DNA of 32,726 nt from Marinomonas spartinae (GCF_016461715.1 NZ_JAEMUI010000035.1:1-32726), one strand, 5' to 3'; shown: positions 1 through 8,384, counted from the first letter of the stretch. Notes: generated by a model not told the origin, from the letters alone. Numbers and translations: made by a program.

Positions 1-103
1 TAAAGGGAAGCTCTTTGAGTATGCAGTGCTGGTAAATACAAAGAATAAAATTAAAACTGTGATAGATAAATTTTTTATTTTCATAATTGATACTCCCATA
101 TCC

Positions 104-889
104 CTATGGATAAAAAATCCCTTTTCCAGGGCTTATTCTATTTATTATTTGCCAGCGAAGCTTTTTTTCTAATTCCCACATGCCCCTTGAGAGTTCTCCA
201 ATAGTATTATCTTCTATTTCGCTTAATACTTGACTTAGCTTGTCAGTAATAAAAAACCTTTCATCAATACTATTTAAAGTATATCCGACTGCAATTCCAA
301 CGAAAATTGCTGCAACTAAAGGAGCCGCTGCTACAGTTGTTAATGAGCCTATAGCTGTTCCTGCTATTGCTGCTACAATACTACTAATGCCAACCTTTAC
401 CATGGATACTGCTAAATCTGCTACTAAATCAGTAAGTAATACTTCATCTTTGAGAATATGTTGAAGGATTATAAGAGGTACGGTTAGAAAAATTGTCAGT
501 CTTGCGCCAGAGCGAATTGAATTTCTTAAGGCTGCTTTTCCTATCACCATGTCAACCACTTTGGCATTAGAGTCTAAATATTTTGTGCCAGTAAATATTG
601 ACCTAAGGCCTGCATGACCTTTAAAAATAACATACTGTTTTCCTTTTATGTTTTTTTCATAAATCCTTCCTAGGGCACCTATGTCACGAGCTATTTTAGT
701 TACAGTTTTAATGTCCATAACTGTTGGTACGTAACCAGAGACATTTTTTGTTACATTAATTACATCATCTAGGGATAATTTATTATATAGTTCTATTAGT
801 TGGTCTACAGATAATATGTATAGAGTTTGACTGTTATTCTCAATCGACTTTTTAAGTTCTTCTTTAGCTAGCTTATCAGAGCGATCCAT
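104..889 (-). CDS. Hypothetical multi-helix membrane protein, YafU-like C-terminus
   Basis: This 261-residue protein belongs to no family I can name with certainty. The N-terminal half (residues 1-128) is soluble and charged. Three hydrophobic stretches follow: about 131-147, 160-184 and 186-205. The second and third are rich in Ala and Gly (SSIVAAIAGTAIGSL, then APLVAAIFVGIAVGYTL). The end is a charged amphipathic tail with LNSIDERF and a helix-like 218-250. From memory, the glycine-rich hairpin plus the LNxID motif resembles the E. coli inner-membrane protein YafU, but I could not align them. A soluble head with a short glycine-rich membrane hairpin is also found in pore-forming toxins and in immunity proteins; no function is assigned. 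The gene is visibly more AT-rich than its neighbours, stands alone and has a weak ribosome binding site, which suggests recent acquisition. Confidence 0.7.
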   Translation of the reverse strand: MDRSDKLAKEELKKSIENNSQTLYILSVDQLIELYNKLSLDDVINVTKNVSGYVPTVMDIKTVTKIARDIGALGRIYEKNIKGKQYVIFKGHAGLRSIFTGTKYLDSNAKVVDMVIGKAALRNSIRSGARLTIFLTVPLIILQHILKDEVLLTDLVADLAVSMVKVGISSIVAAIAGTAIGSLTTVAAAPLVAAIFVGIAVGYTLNSIDERFFITDKLSQVLSEIEDNTIGELSRGMWELEKKLRWQIINRISPGKGIFYP

Positions 890-935
890 GCTTATATTCT
901 TAAGTTTTCATCTTGAACTTGTCTTATCATCGCTA

Positions 936-955
936 AGATACGGTATATTGTATCT
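936..955. promoter_or_regulatory. Inverted repeat upstream of the orphan membrane gene
   Basis: AGATAC, eight bases, then GTATCT form a perfect six-base inverted repeat about 47 bases upstream of the start at 889. It could be an operator. The region (890-1117) is AT-rich, so chance is a real alternative. Nothing else was recognised in this 228-base gap. Confidence 0.25.
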
Positions 956-1117
956 AATATCAATATTCATTCTCTTTTCACGAAGAAAATATTTGATTAA
1001 GTCATGTGCATGAGATAATTTTTTGTGTGGTAGTTATCCAAGGCACTAATCTCTACCATGAACCAGAACAACCTTAATTAACCTATCTTTTTATTAAGTA
1101 ATTGCACGACTGAAAGA

Positions 1118-2995
1118 TTACTGTTCACCAAATTGTAAGTCTGCCAAGCGCTTATATAAAGTACAGCTTTTTAGTAGTTCAGGGTGGGTGCCTTGGGCGA
1201 TGATTTCCCCTTGATCCATGACGATAATGCGGTCTGCGTTTAATACAGTGGCGAGCCGATGGGCGATGACAAGGGTGGTTCTATCTGCCATCAATAATGA
1301 GAGTGCTGCTTGTACCTTGTTTTCACTTTGTGCATCGAGGGCACTGGTGGCTTCGTCGAGTAGCAATATTGGCGCGTCTTTTAAAATGGCTCGGGCTATA
1401 GCTATTCGTTGTCGTTGACCGCCGGATAGGCGCACACCATCTTCCCCGAGTCGAGTCTCATAAGCTTTGTCTAGGTGCTGAATAAACTCATCAGCATTGG
1501 CTTTTTTTGCGGCCTCTTGAATGGCTTGTTCGGTGGCATTGCGATTGGCATAACCTAGGTTATCCGCGACGCTTTGATCAAACAGGGCAGTTTCTTGGGG
1601 CACCAAGGCCAGTTGGTGACGCCAAGCACTCAAGTCATAGTCTTTGATATTGTGACCTGCAAAACATATTTGCCCTTGTTGAGGGTCATAAAATCTTAGT
1701 AAGAGTTCAAAAATGGTCGATTTCCCCGCGCCAGATGGGCCAACGAGGGCAATGGTTTCACCTTGCTTAATGGTAAAACTAAGATGTTTTAGGACAGGCG
1801 TTGTTGGACGAGTTGGGTAGCAAAAAGTAATGTTTTTTAAGGCTAATAAAGTGTTGTTTATGGCGGCCTGCTGTTGATCTGAGGTATGTTGAGGCCTAGT
1901 GCTCTGCTCAAAAAAGGGTGGAATAGGTTGTTTGCCACTGATTATATCGCTCTTTTCGTTGAGCAATTCCATAATGCGCTCGGCGGCTCCTGAGGCCCGT
2001 TGCAATTCTCCCATGACCTCAGATAATGCCGTAATGGAGCCAGCAACAATAATGGCGTAGAACAAGAAACTGGCTAAGTCGCCAGCGCTTATTGCGCCAG
2101 AAATAACGTCTTTGCCACCAAACCAAAGCATGACACCAATGCCGCCCATGGAGAGTAAAATAGCCATCAAGGCGAGCCAAGAGCGCTGTAAAATACGTTT
2201 TACGCTGACACGAAAGGCTTGTTCTACTGCCCCAGCAAAGCGTTGTTCATCGTGGTTTTCATGGGTATATGCTTGAACCACTTTGATATGGCGTAACGCC
2301 TGTGACAAATAGCGCCCTACATTGGCGATTTCATCTTGGCTATTGCGAGATAATCGACGTACTCGTCGACCAAAGTACAACACGGGCGCTACGACAAACG
2401 GTACACAGACGAGTAAAATCAGGGTTAACTTAAAATGCATCACCAACAGGAAAATAATACCGCCGAGCAGCATTAAGCTGCTGCGTAAAGCAATGGATAA
2501 AGAAGAGCCAATGACACTCTGTAAGAGAGTGGTATCTGAGGTAATGCGCGATTGAATTTCGCTTGGCGAGTTATCCTCGAAAAAAGAAGGGGATAGGGTC
2601 AATAAATGAGCAAAGACGGCTTTACGTATATCCGCAACCACTCGTTCTCCAATCCATGACACAAGGAAGAATCGGCAGAAACTGCCAACGCCTAATAGCA
2701 GTACCAAACTCAGAAAAACCACTAAGGCTTTGGTCAAATCCGCTTCTGAACCGGAGGCCAAGCCTCGATCAATTAAAAACTGTATGCCTTTACCGAGACT
2801 CAACATGGCGCCAGCGGTAATCACTAAAGCGATAAGCGCAAAAATAACCTGAAGGCGATAAGGCCGTAAAAATGCTAGAAAGGTTTTTAAGCCTGCGCCG
2901 AAGTGCGTTTTGTTACCAGATAGCATAGCGAGAATCGCCTCGTTTTGTCCCTTTCCTGTACCCTGTTGCTCTGACTTATTGCCTGTATTCAACAA
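1118..2995 (-). CDS. MsbA-related ABC exporter, fused permease and ATPase
   Basis: A 625-residue half-transporter that should work as a homodimer in the inner membrane, exporting a lipid or other hydrophobic compound. The N-terminal six-helix exporter domain (about residues 38-335) opens with FLRPYRLQVIFALIALVIT and contains LSLGKGIQFLIDRGL, the pattern I associate with the MsbA-related subfamily rather than true MsbA. The ATPase domain has Walker A GPSGAGKS (about 420), signature LSGGQ (about 524), Walker B ILLLDEATSALD (about 547) and the switch histidine in VIAHR (about 578). The start is TTG at 2995, chosen because AAGGGA lies 5-6 bases upstream; the first ATG, at residue 24, would lose part of the N-terminus but none of the domains. 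The gene stands alone and diverges from the cupin cassette. Substrate unknown. Confidence 0.92.
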   Translation of the reverse strand: MLNTGNKSEQQGTGKGQNEAILAMLSGNKTHFGAGLKTFLAFLRPYRLQVIFALIALVITAGAMLSLGKGIQFLIDRGLASGSEADLTKALVVFLSLVLLLGVGSFCRFFLVSWIGERVVADIRKAVFAHLLTLSPSFFEDNSPSEIQSRITSDTTLLQSVIGSSLSIALRSSLMLLGGIIFLLVMHFKLTLILLVCVPFVVAPVLYFGRRVRRLSRNSQDEIANVGRYLSQALRHIKVVQAYTHENHDEQRFAGAVEQAFRVSVKRILQRSWLALMAILLSMGGIGVMLWFGGKDVISGAISAGDLASFLFYAIIVAGSITALSEVMGELQRASGAAERIMELLNEKSDIISGKQPIPPFFEQSTRPQHTSDQQQAAINNTLLALKNITFCYPTRPTTPVLKHLSFTIKQGETIALVGPSGAGKSTIFELLLRFYDPQQGQICFAGHNIKDYDLSAWRHQLALVPQETALFDQSVADNLGYANRNATEQAIQEAAKKANADEFIQHLDKAYETRLGEDGVRLSGGQRQRIAIARAILKDAPILLLDEATSALDAQSENKVQAALSLLMADRTTLVIAHRLATVLNADRIIVMDQGEIIAQGTHPELLKSCTLYKRLADLQFGEQ

Positions 2996-3159
2996 TAGTT
3001 TCCCTTAATGTATTTAGTTCGCGAGCACGTCTTATACCATGGTGGACGGTGTTGAGCGAGTGTCGGTTAACTTAGATAGACCTTCAATCAGATGCATAGC
3101 GTTTTAAGTAAGTTGGCTAAAGGATTACAGCATTTTGTGCTAAATCGTGGTGAGGGTTC

Positions 3160-3205
3160 AAGGTAACGTACCTTACGGGGTCTTTTATAATGGTTACCTC
3201 ACCAT
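3160..3205. promoter_or_regulatory. Palindrome and -10 box upstream of the cupin cassette
   Basis: In the 262-base divergent gap before the cupin gene, AAGGTA-acg-TACCTT (3160-3174) is a perfect inverted repeat. A consensus -10 hexamer TATAAT follows at 3186-3191, with no good -35 at the usual distance: the palindrome covers that position. ATGGT/ACCAT (3190-3194 and 3201-3205) is a second short inverted repeat over the expected transcript start. Together they look like a regulated promoter for the plus-strand cassette, with transcription beginning near 3198. Prediction only. Confidence 0.35.
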
Positions 3206-3257
3206 AATGGCCTTGGTCCTTATTTTCAGTATTTGCACCACAACAAAGAGACTGTAT

Positions 3258-3614
3258 ATGTCATCGTTACTTAAAACCATTGAACAGAATCCGGTAGAGT
3301 TACCAAGAGAATCTCGTGTGCTGCCAGAGCGGTTGATAGAGGGGAATCCTTTATTAAAAACTTGGGTTGCAGATTTGTCCCGCGATGGAGAGGTTAATAC
3401 AGGTATATGGCAAGCCACTCCAGGGACAAGTCGGTCTCTAAAAGGCGATAGCTTCGAGTTTTGTTATTTACTGGAAGGTGTTGTTGAGTTAACCCCTGAA
3501 GGGGGTGACCCAGTAATCTATAAAGCTGGCGACTGCTTTGTATTAAAGCCTGGATATAAGGGCGTGTGGCGTACGATTGAAACGGTTAAGAAAATTTATG
3601 TCTCAGTAGGGTAA
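3258..3614 (+). CDS. Cupin_3 (DUF861/EutQ-type) domain protein
   Basis: A 118-residue single-domain cupin. The start chosen is ATG at 3258 (MSSLLKTIEQNP), with AAAGAG about 8 bases upstream; a 37-residue upstream extension is open but looks non-coding. The cupin core runs from GIWQATPG to KKIYVSVG, with the Cupin_3 hallmarks CYLLEGVVELTPEGG and YKAGDCFVLKPGYKGVW. The metal-binding histidines of classical cupins are not evident, which is usual in this subfamily. Such small cupins sit beside amino-acid catabolism enzymes and may bind a small ligand or act as an isomerase; the function here is unknown. It is followed after 95 bases by the ornithine cyclodeaminase family gene and is probably co-transcribed with it. 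Confidence 0.85.
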   Translation: MSSLLKTIEQNPVELPRESRVLPERLIEGNPLLKTWVADLSRDGEVNTGIWQATPGTSRSLKGDSFEFCYLLEGVVELTPEGGDPVIYKAGDCFVLKPGYKGVWRTIETVKKIYVSVG

Positions 3615-3709
3615 TGTTTGGTGGTTTAGATAAGCAAAAGTCGCTTATCGATTGCTTTGGTAGCGAGCACAGCTTTGCCCTGAATGTCAAAAATAGAGAG
3701 GGAAGGTAA

Positions 3710-4702
3710 ATGAAAACACTATTGCTCAACAAAGAGCAGGTAAGCAAGTTAATATCGATGCCGGAAGTCATAGTCACGGTGGAAGAGGCATATAAGGCTT
3801 TTAACCGTAATCAAGTTGTTCAACCGGATTATATAGGAATACATTTGCCTTCCCCTCGTGGTGAGATTGACTTTAAGCTTAGCTATTTTGAGCCCGATGA
3901 AATGATCTCGATGAAAGCCTCTTCGGGTGGCTTTATTAATAACCCTACCGACCATAAACTCCCTAAGAACATGGGGAGCATTCTTTTATTTGATGCACAA
4001 ACATGTGCGCTGATATGCGTTATGGACGGTAGTTTACTGACAGGCCTAAGAACGGGCGCATCTGGTGCGGTATCGGTGAAAGTTCTGGCAAGAAAAAATG
4101 CCCAAAAGGTGGCCTCCATCGGCACAGGCAACCAAGCAAGAATGCAAATTCGAGCGATCAATGAAGTCATGAAAATTGAAGAAATTCATGCTTGGAGTAG
4201 AACACCGGAGACTCTTCTTCAATATAAAGCTGATATCGAACGTGAATTCGGTATTCCGGTTATCATTGCGAACTCTAAAAAAGAAGCGGTTGAACAAGCC
4301 GATATTTTAATTACGACCACTCGGGGAACGGGCTCTCTGGTAGAAGCGGATTGGGTAAAACCTGGCACGCATATTATCGCTATTGGCAGTGATCAGCAGG
4401 GGAAACAAGAGCTAGACCCCGAAATCTTTAGGCATGCCAAAATAGTGAATGACTCCATGGAGCAGTGCACCGAGAAAGGTGAAACATGGCATCCGCTGAA
4501 TCAAAATATTATTACCAAAGCGGACATTCACGCAGAAATAGGTGAGATATTGCTGGGTAACAAAACAGGAAGAGAAAATGATCACGAAATTACTATTTTC
4601 GACTCCACCGGAATGGCAATACAAGACAATACGTCAGCAAGCAAAATTTACCGTAATGCAATAGAGCAAAACATTGGCACAAGTTTTGAGTTTTTTAAGT
4701 GA
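3710..4702 (+). CDS. Ornithine cyclodeaminase/mu-crystallin family protein, EutC-like
   Basis: A 330-residue NAD(P)-dependent enzyme of the ornithine cyclodeaminase/mu-crystallin family. Visible family signatures are LRTGASGAVSVKVLAR, the Rossmann loop GTGNQA (about residues 138-143) and the late IGSDQQGKQELDPE and VNDSMEQ segments. Members include true ornithine cyclodeaminase, ketimine reductases, alanine dehydrogenases and EutC of (hydroxy)ectoine utilisation. The length is normal. The start is well supported by AGGGAAGG just upstream. A PLP dehydratase gene downstream makes an EutB/EutC-like pairing, in which a hydroxy-amino acid or diamino acid is deaminated to an imine or keto acid that this enzyme would process. 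Exact substrate cannot be read from sequence. Confidence 0.85.
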   Translation: MKTLLLNKEQVSKLISMPEVIVTVEEAYKAFNRNQVVQPDYIGIHLPSPRGEIDFKLSYFEPDEMISMKASSGGFINNPTDHKLPKNMGSILLFDAQTCALICVMDGSLLTGLRTGASGAVSVKVLARKNAQKVASIGTGNQARMQIRAINEVMKIEEIHAWSRTPETLLQYKADIEREFGIPVIIANSKKEAVEQADILITTTRGTGSLVEADWVKPGTHIIAIGSDQQGKQELDPEIFRHAKIVNDSMEQCTEKGETWHPLNQNIITKADIHAEIGEILLGNKTGRENDHEITIFDSTGMAIQDNTSASKIYRNAIEQNIGTSFEFFK

Positions 4703-4867
4703 TACTTAGTTAAAAAAGCGGGTTAAAAAAGGTGTGAACAAGTCCTTTGGTCTTAGCATGTATATGCCTTCACGCATAGGACATTGGCCTAAATATTAAC
4801 CATGGGTACCGCTTTATTTTACTGTTTTAAAGAATTTAGGTTTAGACGTTCAAAGGAGATCAGCACT

Positions 4868-5830
4868 ATGCGTAATTACCCAACGATTGAGGACATTCGA
4901 GAGGCCCAAAAACGGCTGCAGCCTCATATCAAACATACCCCCTTGTTACGTGCTGAAAAAATAGAGCTAGGCCTTGGTTGCCAGCTTTATTTAAAGCCGG
5001 AAAACTTGCAAATCACGGGGGCATTTAAAATTCGAGGCGCACTAAACAAGACGCTCTCGTTGCCGAAAGAAGACATTGCCAATGGTATCATCGCAACCTC
5101 TTCAGGAAATCATGCTCAAGGGCTAGCATACGCTGCCAGAATGCTGGGAGTAAAAGCAATATTGGTGCTTCCCGTCACCACGCCCAAAATTAAAATCGAA
5201 AATACCAAAGCACTTGGCGCTGAGGTGGTGCTTTTTGATGGGGATACGGCGGCCAGATGGAAAAGAGTGTATGAAATTGCCGAAGAAAACCAATATGTCC
5301 CCGTTCATGCCTTTGAAGACCCTCTGGTGATGGCGGGCCAGGGAACCATAGGCTGTGAAATATTGCAGGATTTAGAAGATGTGGACACTGTCATTATCCC
5401 TATGGGAGGCGGTGGCCTTATTTCAGGGATCGCGACGGCGCTCAAAGAAATCAAACCATCGGTACGGGTTATCGGTGCGGAGCCTGCGTTAACACCGAAA
5501 TACTATCACAGTAGAATCAACAAGCAACGGACGTCGCTGCCGCTGAAAAATACCGTTGCTGATGGACTAAGAATCAGTGTGCCAGGGCAAAATCCTTATC
5601 CGATTATTGAAAAATATGTTGATGAAATTATTTTGGTGGAGGATGAGTATATTATCGCTGGGATGCGTAGCCTTGCTAAAGATGCCAAATTAATTGCTGA
5701 ACCCGCAGCTTCCATTGGTATTGGGGCTTTGCTCTCTGGCGCAGTAAAAGTTAAGCCGGATGAAAAAGTGTGTGCGGTACTGACGGGCGGGAATTGGGAC
5801 TTAAGTGATCTTGCCGAGATTTACAAATAA
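4868..5830 (+). CDS. PLP-dependent threonine/serine dehydratase, EutB-like
   Basis: A 320-residue fold-type II PLP enzyme predicted to dehydrate and deaminate a beta-hydroxy amino acid to a 2-oxo acid and ammonia. The PLP lysine is in ITGAFKIRGA (about residue 53), the substrate loop SSGNHAQG is at about 78-85 and the glycine-rich phosphate loop GGGG at about 180. There is no C-terminal ACT regulatory domain, so it is the short catabolic type (like TdcB, serine racemase or EutB), not allosteric biosynthetic IlvA. The start at 4868 is set by AAAGGAGATC 8-9 bases upstream; the 22-residue upstream extension is rejected. It lies 165 bases after the cyclodeaminase family gene, which is long for a tight operon, so a second promoter is possible. 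Threonine, serine, hydroxyaspartate and hydroxy-diaminobutyrate are all plausible substrates. Confidence 0.87.
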   Translation: MRNYPTIEDIREAQKRLQPHIKHTPLLRAEKIELGLGCQLYLKPENLQITGAFKIRGALNKTLSLPKEDIANGIIATSSGNHAQGLAYAARMLGVKAILVLPVTTPKIKIENTKALGAEVVLFDGDTAARWKRVYEIAEENQYVPVHAFEDPLVMAGQGTIGCEILQDLEDVDTVIIPMGGGGLISGIATALKEIKPSVRVIGAEPALTPKYYHSRINKQRTSLPLKNTVADGLRISVPGQNPYPIIEKYVDEIILVEDEYIIAGMRSLAKDAKLIAEPAASIGIGALLSGAVKVKPDEKVCAVLTGGNWDLSDLAEIYK

Positions 5831-5878
5831 GTCGATTAATTTACTTCTTAACTTACCACTTATTTGCTGTTTAGAAGA

Positions 5879-5908
5879 CTCACCCAGGCGCTTAGTCCGA
5901 TGGGTGAG
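5879..5908 (+). terminator. Hairpin after the dehydratase gene
   Basis: CTCACCCA (5879-5886) pairs perfectly with TGGGTGAG (5901-5908) around a 14-base loop, about 50 bases after the dehydratase stop. There is no T-run after it, so it would be a weak intrinsic terminator or a processing hairpin. Confidence 0.4.
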
Positions 5909-5978
5909 CAAACCTCTCATCTCTTCGTCATATTAAGCAAATGGCCATCTATCGGATAGAAAGCCCAATAGAAGAAAT

Positions 5979-6017
5979 AAAAAAATGCCTTCTACCAGTA
6001 TGACCTGAAGAAGGCAT
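5979..6017 (-). terminator. Rho-independent terminator of the tartrate dehydrogenase gene
   Basis: On the minus strand, ATGCCTTCT (complement of 6009-6017) and AGAAGGCAT (complement of 5985-5993) form a nine-base stem around a 15-base loop, followed by a run of seven T (5979-5985). It begins about 23 bases after the stop of the tartrate/malate dehydrogenase gene. Confidence 0.8.
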
Positions 6018-6040
6018 AATGTGGGAGCACTATTAGGTTA

Positions 6041-7114
6041 TCACTGTGCCATTGAGTTTATTTGTTCGACAATGGCCGTTCCCAGTTCTTGAGTGCTTGC
6101 TGTCCCGCCCATGTCTCGGGTTAGGCTGTTTTTACTGCGTAATATACTTTCCATTGCACTGAGCAGGGTGTCATGAATTTCTGGGTAGCCAAGATGTTGC
6201 ATCATCATCGCTCCTGCCCAGATGGTCCCCAGTGGATTGGCAATATTTTTCCCCGCGATATCGGGGGCTGAACCATGAACGGGCTCAAACATGGAAGGAA
6301 AGGTTTTTTCAGGGTTGATGTTGGCCGATGGCGCAATAGCAATGGTGCCAGTACAGGCTGGGCCAAGGTCGGAAAGAATGTCACCGAATAAGTTGGAGCC
6401 AACCACCACATCAAAATGCTCTGGCATCCGGACAAAATTCGCTGTGAGAATGTCAATATGGTATTGATCTACTTTGACCTCAGGGTATTGTTGCGCCATT
6501 AGGGCGACACGCTTGTCCCAGTAAGGCATAGAGTGATAGATACCGTTGGATTTTGTCGCGGAGCTAAGGTGTTTTTTCTCCCGACTTTGTGCTAACTCGA
6601 ACGCGTATTTTAAGATACGATCTGTCCCATGACGGGTGAAGATGCTTTGTTGGGAAACAATCTCTCGTTCTGTGCCTTCGTATTGAATACCACCAATGGC
6701 GGAATATTCCCCTTCGACGTTTTCACGCACTACATAGAAGTCAATGTCGCCGGGTTGTTTGTTTGCTAATGGGCAAGGGACGCCATCAAACAGACGAACA
6801 GGACGGAGATTGACATATTGATCAAACGCGCGGCGTATAGGTAACAATAATCCCCATAACGAAATGTGGTCAGGTACCCCAGGAAAGCCAACGGCACCGA
6901 GATAAATCGCATCGAATGCCTTGAGTTGTTCTAGGCCATCTTCTGGCATCATGCGTCCTGTTTTGTGGTAGGTTTCGCATGACCAATCAAAATGCGTCCA
7001 TTCGTATTCTAGATGGCACTGTCGTCCTGCAGCTTCTAAGGCACGAATGCCTTCGGGAATGACTTCTGTTCCAATACCATCACCTGCAATGACGGCGATT
7101 TTGACTTTTTGCAT
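6041..7114 (-). CDS. ttuC: Tartrate dehydrogenase / D-malate dehydrogenase (decarboxylating)
   Basis: A 357-residue NAD-dependent beta-decarboxylating dehydrogenase of the isopropylmalate/isocitrate family, in the TtuC/DmlA (YeaU) branch that oxidises tartrate, D-malate and related 2-hydroxy acids. Visible are the N-terminal IAVIAGDGIGTEVIPEG, the substrate-loop arginines in LRPVRLFDG, the family signature NLFGDILSDLGPACTGTIAIAPSANI and the nucleotide site FEPVHGSAPDIAGKNIANP. APSANI, rather than the ending seen in LeuB, favours the tartrate branch. ATG at 7114 is preferred over GTG at 7126 because GGAG lies 8 bases before it. It has its own terminator and the GNAT genes lie upstream on the same strand, with 72 bases and a stem-loop remnant between. 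It may feed 2-hydroxy acids into central metabolism; a direct link to its neighbours is unproven. Confidence 0.87.
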   Translation of the reverse strand: MQKVKIAVIAGDGIGTEVIPEGIRALEAAGRQCHLEYEWTHFDWSCETYHKTGRMMPEDGLEQLKAFDAIYLGAVGFPGVPDHISLWGLLLPIRRAFDQYVNLRPVRLFDGVPCPLANKQPGDIDFYVVRENVEGEYSAIGGIQYEGTEREIVSQQSIFTRHGTDRILKYAFELAQSREKKHLSSATKSNGIYHSMPYWDKRVALMAQQYPEVKVDQYHIDILTANFVRMPEHFDVVVGSNLFGDILSDLGPACTGTIAIAPSANINPEKTFPSMFEPVHGSAPDIAGKNIANPLGTIWAGAMMMQHLGYPEIHDTLLSAMESILRSKNSLTRDMGGTASTQELGTAIVEQINSMAQ

Positions 7115-7142
7115 GCCTTTCTCCACTTCTATCGTTATTCTT

Positions 7143-7177
7143 AGGGACCTTTGCTCGAGACTTATTCATGGGGCTCT
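7143..7177. repeat. Degenerate copy of a 36-base palindromic element
   Basis: AGGGACCTTTGCTCGAGACTT here matches the left arm and loop of the two better copies at 20761-20796 and 25615-25650. The right arm is decayed (about 8 of 12 positions when shifted by one) and no longer pairs well. It sits between the GNAT gene stop and the tartrate dehydrogenase start. Confidence 0.35.
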
Positions 7178-7186
7178 TTTGCTTAT

Positions 7187-8053
7187 CTAACCAAGTGCTT
7201 GGTTGATTAATGCATATTGACGTAGTGTATTGTCTCTTTGTGGCATGTCACCACGTATCATTTCGACCACCGTATCCACTTGAGGCAAGCCTATTTCCTC
7301 TAGCCAAATGCTAAGCTGACTGCTTTGTGGTACATCGATCCGTACAAACTCATTGATATGCTGATTGATCAAGGATTGGATCATGGCTTTCGCTTGTTCT
7401 TGTGAGGAGGCGATAACAGGGCCAATGGCGTAACCACGGCCAAATTTACGTATGATGGCAAAACCTGTGATCTCACCTTGGCTTTCCGTTACGATGCCCG
7501 TTGCTGATTTCAGTATTTCATTGAGAGCGGCTTCCCTTGCTAGACCGCATGATGTTTCCGCGAGCTCAACTATTTTCGCATGATCTGCTTGGAGTATCTG
7601 ACGTTGCATTTTTGTGAGATTAGCATCAACACTGTTGCTTGCTTCTACTATGGCTTGGTGTTGGTAGACTTTGCTGGCGGCACGAAAGCCGAAGCTTTCA
7701 TATAAAGGTTGACCAGATGGGGTGGCGAATAAAAGCACATTTTTCTGATCACCGATTTTCTCCAAGACCCGCTCCATTAGTTTTCTACCAATGCCGTTGC
7801 CTTGTTTTTCTGGTGACACAATCACCATGCCAAGAGAGGCGTAATGGTCACCATGATTCCAACATAAAACCGTTCCTATGGATTCTTGGTTATATTCGGC
7901 AATAAACCCAGTGCCGAGATGGTGAACCAGTTTCCAGTCGTCAATACGATGTGGCCATTTGACTAATTGAGATAATGAATAAGCGGCTGTTAGGTCATCT
8001 TCCGTCATGGGGCGATAACAAATCTGAAGGGTCTCTTTTGTTAAAGTCATCAT
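7187..8053 (-). CDS. Two-domain GNAT family N-acetyltransferase (copy 1)
   Basis: A 288-residue protein with an N-terminal GNAT domain (about residues 10-140) and a C-terminal domain resembling Acetyltransf_18 (about 150-275). The acetyl-CoA loop fits Q-x-x-G-x-G (Q84, G87, G89) after the beta-strand YASLGMVIVSP, and PLYESFGF is the usual GNAT alpha-4 segment. The C-terminal part contains FGRGYAIGPVIA and the INQH segment. It should transfer an acetyl group from acetyl-CoA to an amine; the acceptor is unknown. Two ATGs are adjacent (8053 and 8050) behind AGGAGAAC; spacing slightly favours the second. It is paralogous to the next gene upstream (8385-9272), sharing WPHR, FGRG.xIGPV and INQH, yet the two are separated by 331 bases, each with its own upstream motif. 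Confidence 0.85.
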   Translation of the reverse strand: MMTLTKETLQICYRPMTEDDLTAAYSLSQLVKWPHRIDDWKLVHHLGTGFIAEYNQESIGTVLCWNHGDHYASLGMVIVSPEKQGNGIGRKLMERVLEKIGDQKNVLLFATPSGQPLYESFGFRAASKVYQHQAIVEASNSVDANLTKMQRQILQADHAKIVELAETSCGLAREAALNEILKSATGIVTESQGEITGFAIIRKFGRGYAIGPVIASSQEQAKAMIQSLINQHINEFVRIDVPQSSQLSIWLEEIGLPQVDTVVEMIRGDMPQRDNTLRQYALINQALG

Positions 8054-8384
8054 GTTCTCCTCAAAATAATGACTATATTTTGGGGAGAGATAGGCGTAAT
8101 TACTAGGACATTCTTGCCGTTAAATGAGAATTGATCTAAATACGGCAGCAAGCGCTAATAATGCTTTATCAGGGTGATAAATCTGCTGAAAGCCTATTTT
8201 ATAACAGCATAATATTGTGATGGAGCGATGTAGCGAACAGCCACAAATCAAAGAAATGGGGCGAATACGACGGCATTAGATGACAGTAGACCGAAATGGG
8301 CAACCGTCAAGCATGGCGAGTGGCAAACATAATTCCATACAAAACGGTGTTTGCATCACTCTGACCAAGCAATAATATGACGGA
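8054..8384. other. 331-base gap between the two GNAT genes
   Basis: It contains the shared motif and putative promoter of GNAT copy 1 near its left end. The remainder (about 8120-8384) has no convincing open frame on either strand, no terminator with a T-run and no repeat I can identify. It may be the decayed remnant of a former gene. Confidence 0.5.
8072..8118 (-). promoter_or_regulatory. Shared 18-base motif and putative promoter of GNAT copy 1
   Basis: TACTAGGACATTCTTGCC (8101-8118) recurs with one change upstream of the second GNAT gene. On the minus strand it lies just upstream of a possible promoter with -10 TATAGT (complement of 8072-8077) and a poor -35 at 8095-8100. A motif next to a weak -35 suggests an activator site, but this has not been tested. 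Confidence 0.4.

Noticed and set aside
2..169. Plus-strand frame open from the window edge that could be the 3' end of a gene
   Set aside because: It overlaps the membrane-protein gene on the other strand, lies in AT-rich DNA and shows no recognisable family pattern. The missing left flank would be needed to decide.
3147..3257. Longer cupin protein with a hydrophobic N-terminal extension
   Set aside because: The extension lies over promoter-like sequence, and the ATG at 3258 has a ribosome binding site.
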